Made by a program: the position numbers and the translations under genes | Source: Phoronis australis | Taxonomy: Eukaryota; Phoronida; Phoronidae | Reading direction: 5' to 3' | DNA: 64,000 bases | NCBI GenBank assembly: GCA_002633005.1 | Contig: NMRA01000104.1 | Coordinates: 429,255 to 493,254, forward strand | Part shown: positions 1 to 13,200 of the stretch, piece by piece | Numbering within the stretch: the stretch's first letter is position 1 | Layout: every line of letters begins with the position of its first letter | Notes under the pieces: model-generated | Seen by the model: only the letters and a program-made list of their open reading frames with translations | What the model was told of the DNA's origin: nothing | Database searches by the model: none

Positions 1-686
1 AAGCCGCAAGGCCCCATCAAAAATGCAATTTTCACAAAAATGGCAGTCATTTGAATTTATAACGACTTGCAACATTTCAAGGAATGAGTTAAGACTATTC
101 AGTCACTGTGAATTCAGAAAATGTAATATATTTTTATGGGTTTAAAATTGATAGCAAATCAGTTTCATGAAATAAACTTGAAGGGACTTCATGAAGGTTA
201 AGAATTACCTCACCATGCTCTTTCCCCCAAACATGTATTACCTGTTATTTCCACACATTCAGTTGTACCAAATATTACAACCCCAACCCCCCAAGCCAAT
301 CCCCCGCTAAGGACCTGAATAAGTAAATTAACAAAATGCCTTACATACATTTCTTTAAAAATAGCTGTTCCTTTGCAAAGGCTTTGTTCGTTGTCTCCAA
401 TACTGAAAGTAGTCTTTGACAACAGATCTGCACTGGATGGGAAGATGTTGTTGGTTAGCTGCAGTCAAATGCTTAAAACCAATTTTTGTCCATTCAGGGA
501 CGGTGCAGAAGCGATGCATATCTCCTCTGCACGGTACAAGCCCTCAAATCTAAAACCAAAGGTTACGTGAAAACAGGCGTGATAGATTTCCAGAAGACAT
601 ATGATAGGGAGTAAACAAATAGTCTGATGCAATGGATATTTGTCATGTACCTCGCTTTGCCATTGGGCTTGGATTGTAATCTTAAA
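1..686. other. No gene recognised
   Basis: Short open frames on both strands show no recognisable domain and no paired splice sites. I see AT-rich non-coding sequence only. Confidence 0.5.
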
Positions 687-1588
687 GGCGAAGGCAACCT
701 TTTTCATGCCATTTTTAGCAAAAATTAGGTTCGTTGGTTATCCCAGACATATTTTCAACTTAATTACAACTTTTCGTAATTTAACTAAATATTCGTTCTC
801 TACTCCGGAAGTGACGTTTTGGGAGGCAAGCATTTCCCGCCAATTTCTTTTCATATAGTCTGACTATGAGAGCTGTCGCGTCAGTCATTGATTTACCTCC
901 GTTGTGATAAGCTCGGTCGTCGTTTGCTTTTGTTTACGAGTCAGTCAACATGCCACACTGTTGCTGCGTACCGGAATGTACTCATTATGGCCCAAAGCCT
1001 GTAAGCAACCCTGCTGCGATGTTGAGTAGTGGGAGTGAATACAGGTCCAGTCAGTGAAGAGTACAATTCGTCGTTCAATGAACAGATCGTGGAGCCAAAC
1101 TTTGATAAGTTTATTGTGGACTTGTTTAAAGTATTGGAGCTATATAGAAGGGGCCAGGTGTCTGGCGAAGGAGTCACACGGCGGGGTGTAAGCAGTTTGT
1201 GTGCTCAGGTCACTATCCAGTGGGAGTGTGTCGCGGTACCCTGGGGTAAATGGGACAGTTGTTCCTCTGTCCGTGAGACAATAATGAGTACATCCCGGTA
1301 CGCAGCCACAGTGTGGCATGTTGACTGACTCGTAAACAATAGCAAACGACGACCGAACTTATCACAACCGAGATAGAACAATGACTGACTCGGCAGCTCT
1401 CACAGTCAGACTATATGAAAAGAAATTGGCGCGAAATGCTTGCCTCCCAAAACGTCACTTCCGGAGTAGAGAATGAATAATTAATTAAATTACAAAAAGC
1501 TGTAATTAAGTGGAAAATTTATCTGGGATAACCAACGAACCTTATTTTTGCTAAAAAAGACATGAAAAAGGGTTGCCTTCGCTTTTAA
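687..1588. repeat. Large inverted repeat with THAP-like arms
   Basis: Two arms of about 300 bp (about 687-988 and 1281-1588) are imperfect reverse complements, separated by about 290 bp of unique sequence. The shared landmarks, seen in reverse order in the right arm, are the run around 725-745 (GGTTCGTTGGTTATCCC), the CCGGAAGTGACGTTTTGGGAGG block, and GAGTCAGTCAACATGCCACA. The inner end of each arm encodes a short Cys-rich start resembling a THAP zinc finger. It may be a foldback transposon or a gene 5-prime end duplicated in inverted orientation. Confidence 0.75.
950..1021 (+). pseudogene. THAP-like zinc finger start (fragment)
   Basis: The frame opens MPHCCCVPECTHYGPKP, matching the usual beginning of THAP domains (M-x(2-4)-C-x(2-4)-C). 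A diverged copy, MPHCGCVPGCTHY, is read on the minus strand at about 1325-1280 in the opposite arm. The fragment stops before the conserved Trp, the C-terminal Cys-His pair and the AVPTIF-type box, so only the first zinc-ligand pair can be seen. The motif recognition is knowledge of the family; transposon origin is inference. Confidence 0.35.
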
Positions 1589-3599
1589 CTCATTAGGCTG
1601 TATCGAGTTGACAGCATAAACAATCAGCATTGGTTGATGTAACTGTCACTGATAAACTGTTAGAAATCATTCCAAACAATAATAATGCTTTAATTTACGA
1701 AAAGATACCGATTGCTACGTCAAGTATCGTAACACATATCACAACAAACAAATATTAACCCGACTAGCGACTGCCACGAAGTTGACATCGGCCAGTAAAA
1801 CAGGCATCAGTAGAATAATGATGGAATAATCGTTAAAATAATCACAAACTTTACCTTTGTATAAGGTCGTGCTTACTTCCTCTCATAGAAGCACCCTTTT
1901 CACGCAATCTCAGATTTAGTTGACATGGCTGCAAGCCATTTCACCATGAATTTAAAGGTCTCGCGAAATTGAGGCTGTTAATCTATCACCACTAGTACAC
2001 GCGCGCCCTCTAGTTATTGTAGATTTTCCGAATAGCCCCATTCACTCTGGGTTTGACAGTGTGTTCACACGTGGTGTGTAATAAGCCTGGTAGATAACTG
2101 GCGTACCTGTTGTCATAACAGACAAAAGACTGTGCTTGGCAGTTAACAAAGAAGCTTGATGGTATCACACGCTCAGAACCCCCTTCGTCTGGTAAAGTCA
2201 CTGAACGGTAAAACGCTGTCAAGTCTATGACGTGATGTGTATACCAAATACGGTACCCAAGATTGTCTGTGAAAGTGCTGAATAACAAGCAAAGAATTAT
2301 CTTATAATAAATCGATTAGATTTTCAATTTGTGAAATATGCAAGTTAAAGCACTGAACCATTCAAAAATATGAAGTTTGTCGGAAACTTAGAAAAAATCC
2401 ATCCAGGATTATAAAAGTAGAAACATGTGTCGTTTTAGCTTCGATGAATTTCTTAGTTTTCTTCATTTACTTTCGCTTGTGGACTAGAAGTAGTGATAGA
2501 AACACCTCCTCGTATGGATCACAGCATTGGAAAATAACGGTGGAAACTGTGCTGATTTGCAGAACTTGAGGTTAGGGATGTATCGCAAAAAGCAGATTTT
2601 ACGCTACGACCGGCAGCAACGGAGAGTTGAACGCTACGAGCAGACGATTGATTCAGTAAAATAAAACACATTTTATTCGATATTAGGTCGCAATTTCCTG
2701 TAAAGACCTTAGCTCTCAGTGTACATATACTGAATGCATCCAAAACAAATCGTTTTCGTTGGATTTGAATTAGATTTTGACTAATTTTGTTGGCTAAGGA
2801 CGCTATTTAACTGGACCAGTCCTATTTATAATGATCCAGATTGAAACTTCAGCCATTCCCAAAAATAGCCACCTGGTCACCGTGCGTCGGAATTATCATC
2901 TGTAAATCTTTTCTGTTTTTAGATCAGACGCCTTGGATTAATTATTTAGGTAACCCAAATGAACGAGTTCAATCAAATTTGGAGTTGCACTCCCAAATTT
3001 ACTCCACCAGGAGACTGCTCAACAACCGTGAAATACGGTTTTTACCGTTGTATACGCTACGACCTCTACCGTGATACACGGATTGGCCCTACTTCCCCGT
3101 ATTTCACAGTTAATAACGTGGATGGGCGATGTCAGCATTCCCATGCTGCCATTATGGCGTTTTGTCCATGCCCATCTTGCAGAGTCTTAGTTAGTTTTAT
3201 CTATTTACGTCATGATTATTATTCGCAATCCTCCTCTTGTTTTACTCTGCAACATAGCTCGTGGCGTACCCCGGGCAAAATAGATTACGATAAATAAAGT
3301 GACTTATACAACATCCATTTTTTCACATATGTATGGGATAAGTTCACATAAGTCAGTACATATACAAAACTTACCGAGAGTGGAGTAGATGAAGTAATAT
3401 CCTAACGAGACACTATTCCGCGTATCGACTCAGAGACCGAACGTCGAGTTCGATACACTGTACGTGGAATAATGTCAAATTCTGAGTTTCTTTCGTTTTT
3501 TCGTCAGAGTTTTCAAATATTTCATCCAGACTGTTCACGTGGCTGATCACATCCTATATGCATGTTCTTGCGCGATATGCTATAAGTTTTCTCCAGTAT
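1589..3599. other. No gene recognised
   Basis: An open frame of 112 codons at 2959-3297 (+) shows no known domain. Around 3030-3080 there are short palindromic ACCGTG/CACGGT words. Nothing here can be assigned. Confidence 0.4.
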
Positions 3600-3985
3600 G
3601 AGAAACAGTTTTAAATGTAGCGATTTATTACTTGAAAAGAGATAACAAAGATGAAAACAACGGTAATTGAACTTGAAACACTTCCTAGAAATTATTAAAT
3701 AACAATTTTAACATTGCAAGTTACCAAGGTGTTGCAGACTACATAATACTTAGCAAATAAAACTGAGACAGAAGTGTCATGTAACTAACGATTTTGTACC
3801 AGATGCTATGTTTGGGACCTAATTACATGTTGAGTGTTATTTGCACTGCTGCAATGTTATTACTTTAAATTATGTTGGGAAAGTTTGATGATCAAACTGG
3901 CTAAGGACGAGGAGTCGACATTGACCTACCTTTTGAACTTTCCATGTAAGAGGCCACTGTTAAAGTCGTCCCGGGAGTGCAATAC
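3600..3985 (+). repeat. Dispersed repeat, copy 1 (pair with 34320-34680)
   Basis: This stretch aligns in the same orientation with 34320-34680. Shared blocks include AACAAAGATGAAA-CAACGGTA near 3647 and 34350, GTTGAGTGTTA near 3829 and 34556, and GAAAGTTTGATGATC near 3878 and 34608, in the same order with small insertions. It codes for nothing recognisable. Confidence 0.6.
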
Positions 3986-4365
3986 TTGAACTTACCCTTC
4001 AAAACATTCTCCTTAAACTCTCGTGGTTTTACGTGATGTTGCATGATCTCAGTTTTCTGGTACGAAACTTGCTCTTCGGAAGGAACAGCGTACCAGGATC
4101 GAACTCAAAGACACAGCAACTATCATAGCCATTGTAGAATTAAACCTTTCGTCCCACCATATTCACCATAGAGCCACTTAGGGCAATGCTAATAAATCAT
4201 TCCGTACAGTTATAGTTGGTGGCTAAAGGAACTGTTGTCAGTGTTGTTTACACATTTTGAAGGTAGGTTGATAGGCATTCTAGAGATGATATGTACATTC
4301 TGTCTTCCTTCTGTTAAAATATTAATTTTTGGTTTAGACCTGTTTGAAGATAAAACGTCATTTAG

Positions 4366-4652
4366 AAATGGGATCTGTGTCAAAAAAGTGACTTAAGACA
4401 GAAATTTAGTCTTACGCTCCACATGACAATTTCTGAAAAATAATTTAATCTCGCTTGAGCAAAATTGCAGATTCTCTTAGAACACACACATAACAACTAG
4501 TTACTGAGTTAAGTTCTATAAATTACTTCTATATTGTTATTGTGATACGCTCGTAATTACTTGGCTAAACTTTTACTCAACAATTGTTAAGTGGGACCGT
4601 AAGACCAAATTTCTGTCTCAAGTCTTAAGTCACTTTCATGAAACAGACCCTT
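4366..4652. mobile_element. MITE with about 50-bp terminal inverted repeats
   Basis: The left end (CTGTGTCAAAAAAGTGACTT, then AAGACAGAAATTTAGTCTTACG) is reverse-complemented at the right end (CGTAAGACCAAATTTCTGTC, then TCAAGTCTTAAGTCACTTTCATGAAACAGA). The total length is about 285 bp and no coding capacity is seen. Similar 'CTTCATGAAAC' termini occur near 52230, and a related layout occurs at 23336-23500. Confidence 0.65.
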
Positions 4653-4659
4653 AGCTGGT

Positions 4660-5700
4660 CTCCATTGCCTACTCTGATTGGACGTGGTTTCTGGACTTAA
4701 AAACAACTTGTACTCTCAACAGTTAAATTTCCGAGGGTGTGCTTGAGAGACTACCTCGGTGAACTTTACGAGAGGTTGAGACAAATATGCCAACAGCGAA
4801 TCAGTAAGAGCTACAGATCTTCAAATCAAATCATTTTTCGTGTCCTTATGTATCACTATGGGTTCTTTGTTACAGCATGTTTAACAGGTTTATCTGTCGA
4901 TAAGTCTTAGCTGTATATAAAGGTGGGTGGCGCGGAATTTTATTCTAGTTGCTCACTTTTTCAAACATAAATTCAACTGAGATGAGCAAACATGATGCGG
5001 AATTTTTTACCGAAAATTCTGTACCCGCCGTAAAATTTAGTGAAAGCTTTTGAAATTTTGTGTTTGCTTCAATAGTTTTCCTTGATGCCGTTCTTAATTA
5101 TACAACGATATTACGGACTCGTACATAAAGGTGTTTAAGTTGACACGGAGCCGAAGGATTATCAATATCAAATTGTTTGACAAATTGATGGGAATGATAT
5201 TGATAAAAATTAACAATATTTTCAAGCCATGTAACGTCAAAGGTGCCAGAAATATCTATGATGGGTCTGGCAAATTTATGAAATATTTGCCCCCCTAATT
5301 TCTGTCTATGATAACTGTGACGAAATGTTCATACATGTAAGTCCATTATCAACTTTGATATTCACGGAGTAAGTTAATAAATCAGACTCCTGCGAGACGA
5401 AAATGAAGTTTGGTGGAATAAAGTGCATAAGTCACTTTTCCGGAGATTTAAAACACAACTTCGGCTTCAATTTCACCTAATTGGCCGCACCGTTAGAACA
5501 ATTCTTTCTTGTCAATGGGTTCAATAGAACCTATAATCGATCAATAAACGCTTCAGCGAGGAGATACCACCGATTGTATATCTCGTTTCTAAGGAGTAAC
5601 TGGATAATATGAAGGCGATTTTGCGTCATGGGACACTTATGAACAAGGTTAAACATCCTTTTAATTACGGCTTGAAAGGCACATATTACATGACCGACAA
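4660..5700. other. No gene recognised
   Basis: AT-rich non-coding sequence downstream of gene A. No convincing open frame or structured repeat is seen. Confidence 0.4.
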
Positions 5701-6149
5701 ACCTCCTCAGACCAGCACATTAGCTCACCAGCAACGCATTTTACATGTATAGACAACCTATTGGATTCGCACCAAATGACATAAACAGTCGACGTGTGTC
5801 CGTGGCGGATACAGCAACAGTCGATACAATCCGGCTATTAATCATTTCCAGTTACCTTTAAATCCCTGTCTTAGCCAAAGAGTGGCACACGTTCATCAAA
5901 AAAGACTATAGGTGCTGTCTTCAGCTTTGTCTGTTGATGTTGTATGCAGCTTACTCGATATGAGCGTTCTGGTATGATGACAAGCGGGGCATAAGCTTTT
6001 GACCCATGAACTTAATAAGTTCACAAAGCTTAGAACAACCAATACACATGTTTTCATGACATTTTCTAAATGTTCTCCATCCACACGGATACGGTAATGC
6101 GACCGAAAGCCCAATTTTCCTTTCGCTTTCCACTAGTTTTCATTCACAC

Positions 6150-6905
6150 TGAATGCGCATTATAGTTAACGAAGCTTGACGTCAGGATTTGGCGTAGGGT
6201 GGCGTTTTACTGAATTCGACCATCCACACATGTACGTCAACATGATCGTGACGTCAGCGTTTTCAAAAATTGCGTTTTAAAGGTGTTAAAAATCCACTTT
6301 AGAGAGCGTTTTCAATAGCGATTTTTGTTGTCGAATTCAGTACACGGAGTGTTGGGCCCTTTCTACACGACTCTGTTTTCATTTGGAAACGCAACATTGC
6401 TACTTCCGTCCACACGTATCCATTGAATGTGACATCTGCGTTAGAACATGTTCTACATAGCGGACTTCTTGAAAACGTCGTATTCGATATATTTATGTGG
6501 AGAAATGAATTAGCAGTTTTTTTGAACTTCGTTCAACTAACGTGGACTCGCTGGTTCCCTACGTGCCTAGCCAGCACGCTGGCCACTTACCATCTAGCGG
6601 CACGCAGGGAACCAGCGAGCTAGCGTGGACAGTGAAGACGTAAAATTTCGAAAATACCAACGCTACGATCGTATAAGCATATTCCGTTCGCGTTTACGGA
6701 AAACTTTGAAAACAGTTTCAGTCGTACTAAAGCACTTGTGTGCACGGTCGAAAACGCAATTTTCAAAAAAAACTAACGTCTCGATAATATTAGCGTTGGC
6801 GGGAAAACGATTTGAAAACAATACGCGTGGACGGGAATTTTTTGAGAGTTCAAACAAAAAATTACTTTTTCTAAATGAAAACAGAGTCCATTTGGACAGC
6901 TCCTC
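6150..6905. mobile_element. Imperfect foldback element abutting gene A
   Basis: The outer blocks are inverted copies: CTCTGTTTTCATTTGGAAA near 6370 against the complement of TTTCTAAATGAAAACAGAG near 6868, and GCGTTTTCAAAAATTGCG near 6257 against the complement of CGCAATTTTC near 6755. A tight hairpin lies inside at 6547-6619 (CTCGCTGGTTCCCTACGTGC, with its complement ending CAGGGAACCAGCGAG). A second copy of that hairpin is at 24208-24284. A related fragment is near 13370-13440. Confidence 0.5.
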
Positions 6906-6917
6906 AGACCAGCACAA

Positions 6918-7219
6918 TTAGCGAGTATCCCCCGCTGCGTCTACTCCACAAAGTTGACGGTATGCCCAGACGGACGAAATAGTCCCGTTTGTTATTCTCA
7001 CGCGCAGAATGTATGATGTTAAAAACCACGAAAGACCGGCGAGGATACTGACAACAAAATATGTCCAGGAGAGATACATGGCCCAGTCGGGCGTGACGGT
7101 CTTATCGTCAAACAGTGGCACTGGAATGAGTATGTTGAATTCGGGAGAGGCTCGTCCCAACCTGGCAGTCTCCACTGAGCGCATCATCATTAGACATGTA
7201 GCAAATAAGGAATAGACGG
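6918..7219 (-). CDS. Gene A exon 4 (rest of TM3, TM4, tail, stop)
   Basis: The acceptor TTTTCTTTTTTACAG has a strong pyrimidine tract. The exon encodes the second half of TM3, extracellular loop 2, TM4 (about 257-280) and a 28-residue tail ending at TAA (6920-6918). A foldback element begins about 13 bp past the stop, and I did not find a clear polyadenylation signal close by. Confidence 0.85.
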
Positions 7220-10200
7220 CTGTAAAAAAGAAAACAATGTTTTCACTAAGTTGATTTTACTCAATCATGAAGAAATAATGATTAGACGGTTACATGAAAC
7301 TAAATTACCCAACAAATCGACATGCCTTCTAGAATATTGTTGTTCACATTTATAGAAGTCGCGATTTATGTAGAGCCACCACTTAATTACATATTTTCAA
7401 TTTGACCCCATAAGGAATCGTAGGGCCTTTTTAAATTTTTTAAAAGTTTTTTTGCAATATTGAATACCAGCGTGGATAAATCTATTATCTTTATTTCAAG
7501 TTAACATTAAAATCGACATCTTGCATGTTTATGGTACAAAAAGGATTACCCGGTCCCACCTCAACCTCGTGGAAAATTATTTACAGCTTATCCAAGTTCA
7601 AAGGTTACAGAACTGTCACTCAAATCAAATCTCCCGCCAGGTACTAGCAGTTCCGCTTGAACCCACAATTCACACTTATTTCATTCGCTGACATAGTACT
7701 GAGTCAAAATGTACATAACATAGAAATATACCGAGGAAAACGAAGCGAAAACGTAACTGTGATCTTCAGGTACTTGTGCGTCAGCGTACATACAACCGTT
7801 GATTAACGCATGACGAATGCATCGAGTCGCCACACGGCGTGTGGCACTTTGTTTTCACAAACACAGCACATTGTGAAAACTGATAAATCCTCGTCAAATT
7901 CAATAGTTTTATTTGTAATTTGGCGTTTTGCTGTTTCGATATCGCGCTCACGGCGCGCTTTAGTCATAGATACTATTTCTGTTCCCCATTTCTTGATTGA
8001 TTCCTTGATATCAATCTCTTCAACGCGTGGTTCATAAGTTATGCACCACTGTAATGAACTGTTGATCTACTTAACGTTGATTCCTTCTCTGACCTAGTTT
8101 GACTCGAGGCTCTGATCTCCCGACTTACGAGATTAAAACGACGTTCAAGTGATAATTAAGTTAATTACACACTACGTTTAGTTGACTTTACGGGTAAATG
8201 TTGAAATAATGAGCATGTTTAAGGCATGTATCGGTCACATTGACTAAAACAAGTTTTCACCGAATAATTAAGCGAAAACCTTGAGATTTTGAAGGTTCGC
8301 GATGTTTTCAGCTTTTTCCCGGCTTCGGCAAATCGACTAGATTTGACATTAGGAACACGAGTTCTCGAAAATGACTCAGTGGATTTCAGTAAAACATCAA
8401 AATTTTATTATTTATTTATTATTCTTTAAAAGTGTGCTAGAATATTTTAACACCTAGTACCGTGCCACAGACAATTACGACCGCTGTTGTATACAGAATG
8501 CCTTATATCTTGCGAGTTAATTTGGCATAGAAAAAAAACTAAGTGCGTAATCGAAAATTCCTAACAGCATTTTGAGAGATATCGGCAAGTTTTCCCTTGA
8601 ATAAAGTTTCAATAAATTCGACTAAGGGGTATTTCTGCTATGAGTGTAACTTTGTTAAAACTGAAAATTTGACTTGAAAAGGCGGCCACGTTATAAAAAC
8701 AATGGCACGTAAGCACAATGTGTATTTTTTAAAATCCCTGGCATTTCTTCTTTTAGAAAATGTATGCTTTTACCAGTTGACACAGCCTAGTTTGTCTGGT
8801 AATTGACTTTGAATTAACGTTCATCAATAAGCTCCTACATAACCTTATCAGACAGGTACACTGACAAATTACTCTCACACAGATACTCCTGTTTTCCCGC
8901 AACAATTGTTACAATTCGCCTAAAGAGCTTTCCAAAAGGTCGAACATGCTTCAGTGGTCATTTAGAGTGCCACCTGTTGTCAAGAGTAGCCACAGACCTT
9001 GACAGAACATCGTAAATCGACTGAAACAAATCTTTACTAGTCGCAAGAAATAACACTGTTTGCGGCAATTATGCCATAAACGGTCAGAATAGCAGTCTCC
9101 GTTCTGCATAGAAGGCTCACACAGATTCGTTGCCAATCTGCCTACTAGTACCGCAAAGAACAGTTGAACATAAATTAAGAAATTGGACTGTTTTGGGTCG
9201 GTTTCCCGGGAGTGCCGCTTAGTTGACGACCCTTTTGAGTTCCCGCAAGCAGCTGAGACATGGCAAATTTTGCTCCTCTTCGCCTGTCGCAAACATTGTG
9301 TTGTTTTCTGTGGTTGACCTGTCTATGTTCTTCCGCATGAGGTGCATGAAAGTTGAAATTAATTTGTCTCTGGCCGGGCGTGTTTTCAGGTGTAGACTGG
9401 CATTGGTTTTTGATCTAAAATCTTATTTGGATGTTCTATTCCCTTCGTGTCAATAACAGTAGCACTCGACTGACGCGACCTTGTTATGTAAGCCCAATGA
9501 TTATGTAATCTGTTAACAACAGACTACTCGAGGACATTCAAGTAGGTTCCAACATATCAGTGACCGATATAGAATCAGAGTCTGACATATAATTGTACAA
9601 TAATTGGACAGGTTGCAGAGATTTCTAGAATGTGCTTGAATTAATGGAAAGTTCTCGGACCTTGTGGGAAACTCTAAATACTCAGGCACGAGTAAGTATG
9701 AGATGGTCAACAGTTGCAGAATCTGCAGTCACTGCGTCATAGGTTACAAAGTCAATAGTGAGAAAGCTGTAGAGACGGCGATCAGCAATAGGTATTGATC
9801 CTGTCAACGACAGACAGTTGTTGAATGTGACTCAAGAGTACATCAAGTCAAGGCTTCGCAGCACTGACTGGAAGGCGTTACCTCGGGCGTTTTTTATTGA
9901 GTAGACCTGTGCACGCTCTTTCGACATTATTAATTGTGATTAACTCAAACCAGTCTTCAATCTGTCATCACACCGAAAGCTATCAGTACCGGTTAATGAC
10001 GACCTGCGCCTACCCATCCACGGAAGAAAACGTGACACCTACTGTATAAACCCGCAATTAAGCGCATTTACCTAGTTATGAAGCTGCGCTTATTTGCGAA
10101 ACTTAGGCGTTTTCGTATTAATACGAGACATTTCAGTAGGAATTAAATGTTACTTTATCGAAGATCAAGGCTAAAGGCTTATTAAAAAATAAACCTATTA

Positions 10201-13200
10201 TTTTATATTTTAGTATTTTTAAATACTAAAATCATTAACACAAACTTTTTTTTCACTGACGCCGCATGCTACTAATTGAGGAACTTATCCGAATGCGCCT
10301 ATATACGGTGTTATACGGTTTTTTCCAATGCAATAGTGAACTATTTTGGGATGAATTCACTGCAAGGGATATATAGCGCAACACAAAACATTATCGATCC
10401 TCTAGTTGGAACATTTTGTTTGAACGTTAAACACGTGTAGCTGTTTCATGCGTTGTCATCCGTATTTCTGCCAACACGGAAACATCAAACACCTTACCTC
10501 CTATTAATAGGCAAGTTCCAGCCAAAATGGAGGAAATCACTTGCTTGAGAGCTGCCGCAAAGATACCAATAAAAAGCCCAAAGGAGATGCAAATCATGCC
10601 AACGACGCATGTGGCCTGAGCAGAACGCGTCAGCTGTAAGTCTGAAAAAGTAACACCAATTAAAGAGCACTTTCGTTTGTGTTTGTGTTTATCTTGATGA
10701 ACAGTGTATATATCATGAACTTTCAACACCAAGACGGAAACATGTGACCCCTAGAGAAGCTTCTAAATTATTCTTCATGTGCAGTGCCTGGGTTTTCTGA
10801 ACGAAGCTACACAAGATTGCAGCTAATATGTGCGCGTCGAGCTTGGCATTTATGTTAACTCGAATCTTTCTGTAATGCATGATTAAAGACCATTAACATT
10901 AGGTCTAGCGTTTTCTTGAACTTTCTTATCCGTCAATTCATAGTGTAAAGTTTTATGCACTTTTGACAACTTTTAAAACTAGTTTTACATTGTTGGGTGA
11001 CTATTTGGCCTATATATTCTTCTTCAAAGTCGTAAAAACCTTATAATTGAGTTTGGAAAAATAATTCAGGAAGCTGAGGCTGGGCAAGGCGGTATAGCAC
11101 AGGGTAATTTTTTCTTAAGTTGGTGACAATTGGGGGGGGGGTGTAGATACGAACTGTGTGACAATTGGAGCTGAGTTTAACACGGAGAAGTGTATCTACC
11201 TGGTGGAATCAAGGAAGTACGAAATTTATACCGCACTCGGGTAATTAGACAAATACGCCAACATTCAAAGATGCTTCTATGTCCACAAATTTATACCGCA
11301 CTCGGGTAATTAGATAAATACGCCAATATTCAAAGATGCGTCTATGTCCACAAATTTATACCGCACTCGGGTAATTAGACAAATACACCAATATTCAAAG
11401 ATGGGTCTATGTCCACAATTAGACGCATATGCTTGTACGCGAACGATTTGAAGAAAACGATATCTGAAATTTTGAATTTTGGACATCCCCTTCCCTCCGC
11501 GTGGTCAGAAACAGGGTTGGCGGGCGACGGGCGAACCCGCCGGACGTCCAATCGCCCAAACCACCCAGATTTGCCAATGACTGGATCATAATGAAAAAAG
11601 CATGTTTCCAAGAAGACGGATATATATCTAGCTGAAGCCGTTTGTCAAATGGATTGGTTAAGGGCAAGGTAATTTCGTTGGCAATCATTTTGATCATCTT
11701 GCTGGTGATAAAAGCTGTGCCATCATTCTTATTGGGGTCGATTCCACTGAGATACTTCCGGACATCAGTTCGATTAGCCAGGATATCAGACAGTTGATTG
11801 AGACAACGTTCACGAAGAAAGAGAAAGTTACTTACTACAGTTGGTGTAATGTAGCTTTTGTTCCTGAAAATTTTGAGAACAGGTCACACTTGTCACTGCT
11901 ACTTGAAGCTAGGTTACCATGTGGTTGATGACTGGGTAAGAGGATTGTTGTTGACTGCGGGGTATTTTATTGGTGATGTTCCAGTTATCTTTGGAGTTCT
12001 TGCTTACACTGTTAATTTGTGAAAAAAGCTTGTGTCGGTGATCAGCTTTGGCTTGTTTTACTAAAGTCTCTGGCTGCAGTCGTGATTGCTCTGTGTATCT
12101 GTTGTAGATTACACTGTTGTTAGATCTTCTGAAAGAGCTGTAAAGTCTTTTTCTTGTTCGGATTGCCCATTTAACATTATTGTTGAACCACGGTTGGCTG
12201 TTGTGTTTAATTATCTTTTCAGTTGATGGGGTGTTGTTTTGTTTAAAATTTCATATATAGAGAGTACTAGTGAAGAGTGAAACAGTGTCATCAATGTCGC
12301 CAGTGTCCAATATGGAATCCCAGTCAGTGGAGGTGATATCTGGACGTGACTTGATCATATTTCCAAATTTTTCGTGTGGTGTGTTGTTCGGTAACCGTTT
12401 TTGTTTAGGAATTAGAGTGGTTTCGATTGTGTGGTGATCAGAATTGCCAACAGGAGGTAGTACGGAACACGATTCAATGATACTCAAATTGTTTGTTATG
12501 CAGAGAACAATACATGAATGAGAAACGTCGGTGATGCGGGTTGGCTCATTAATTAGCTCTATGCAGTCATTAGACAATAAGATATCAGACAATTGTAGTC
12601 CGGTCGTATTGTCATGATCATCATTGCACCAATTAGAGTTTCGGGCATTAAAATCACCATTTATGATTATACTAAAGCTATTGAGGTTAATTTCTGCTAA
12701 CTGGTCGGCTAAGGCTTTGAAGTAGTGTTTTCTTTCAGTTGGTGACTGAGGTGATCGATAAAACAACCCATAGTAACTTTTCTGTGACCGTAATAAATTT
12801 CGATCCAGCAGTTGCATAACTGAGGACAAGTTAAGCTAGGACATAATTTAAATGTGAGTGCGAACCACTAAATATACAATCGTTGTTTTTGCAAAATGTC
12901 CGACGCATTTCAATTGGAGCGTTCGCCGATGTTAGTAGTGACGTCAGTTTCCAAGTGCGTCTTGGCGATGATGCAAAACGTTTGAAGATGACGCACGCCA
13001 GGTTAAAGAAGTGTAACTATCGCCTCAGTGCCTCGCGAGGCAAATCCTCCTGGATCATTTTGCCGCCTTGCACCTTTCACTGCGCGTGTCTCATCTGTGC
13101 AAGCTTTTTGAGAAACACCACATGTTATATGGGTGTGGAAAATAACGTGAAAATTTGTCAAAATGAGTGTACTTCGCATTTCATTTGGTATTAAGACAAA

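Noticed and set aside
8951-9292. 113-codon minus-strand frame in gene A intron 3
   Set aside because: No recognisable domain, no splice sites joining it to gene A; length is within chance for such a window.
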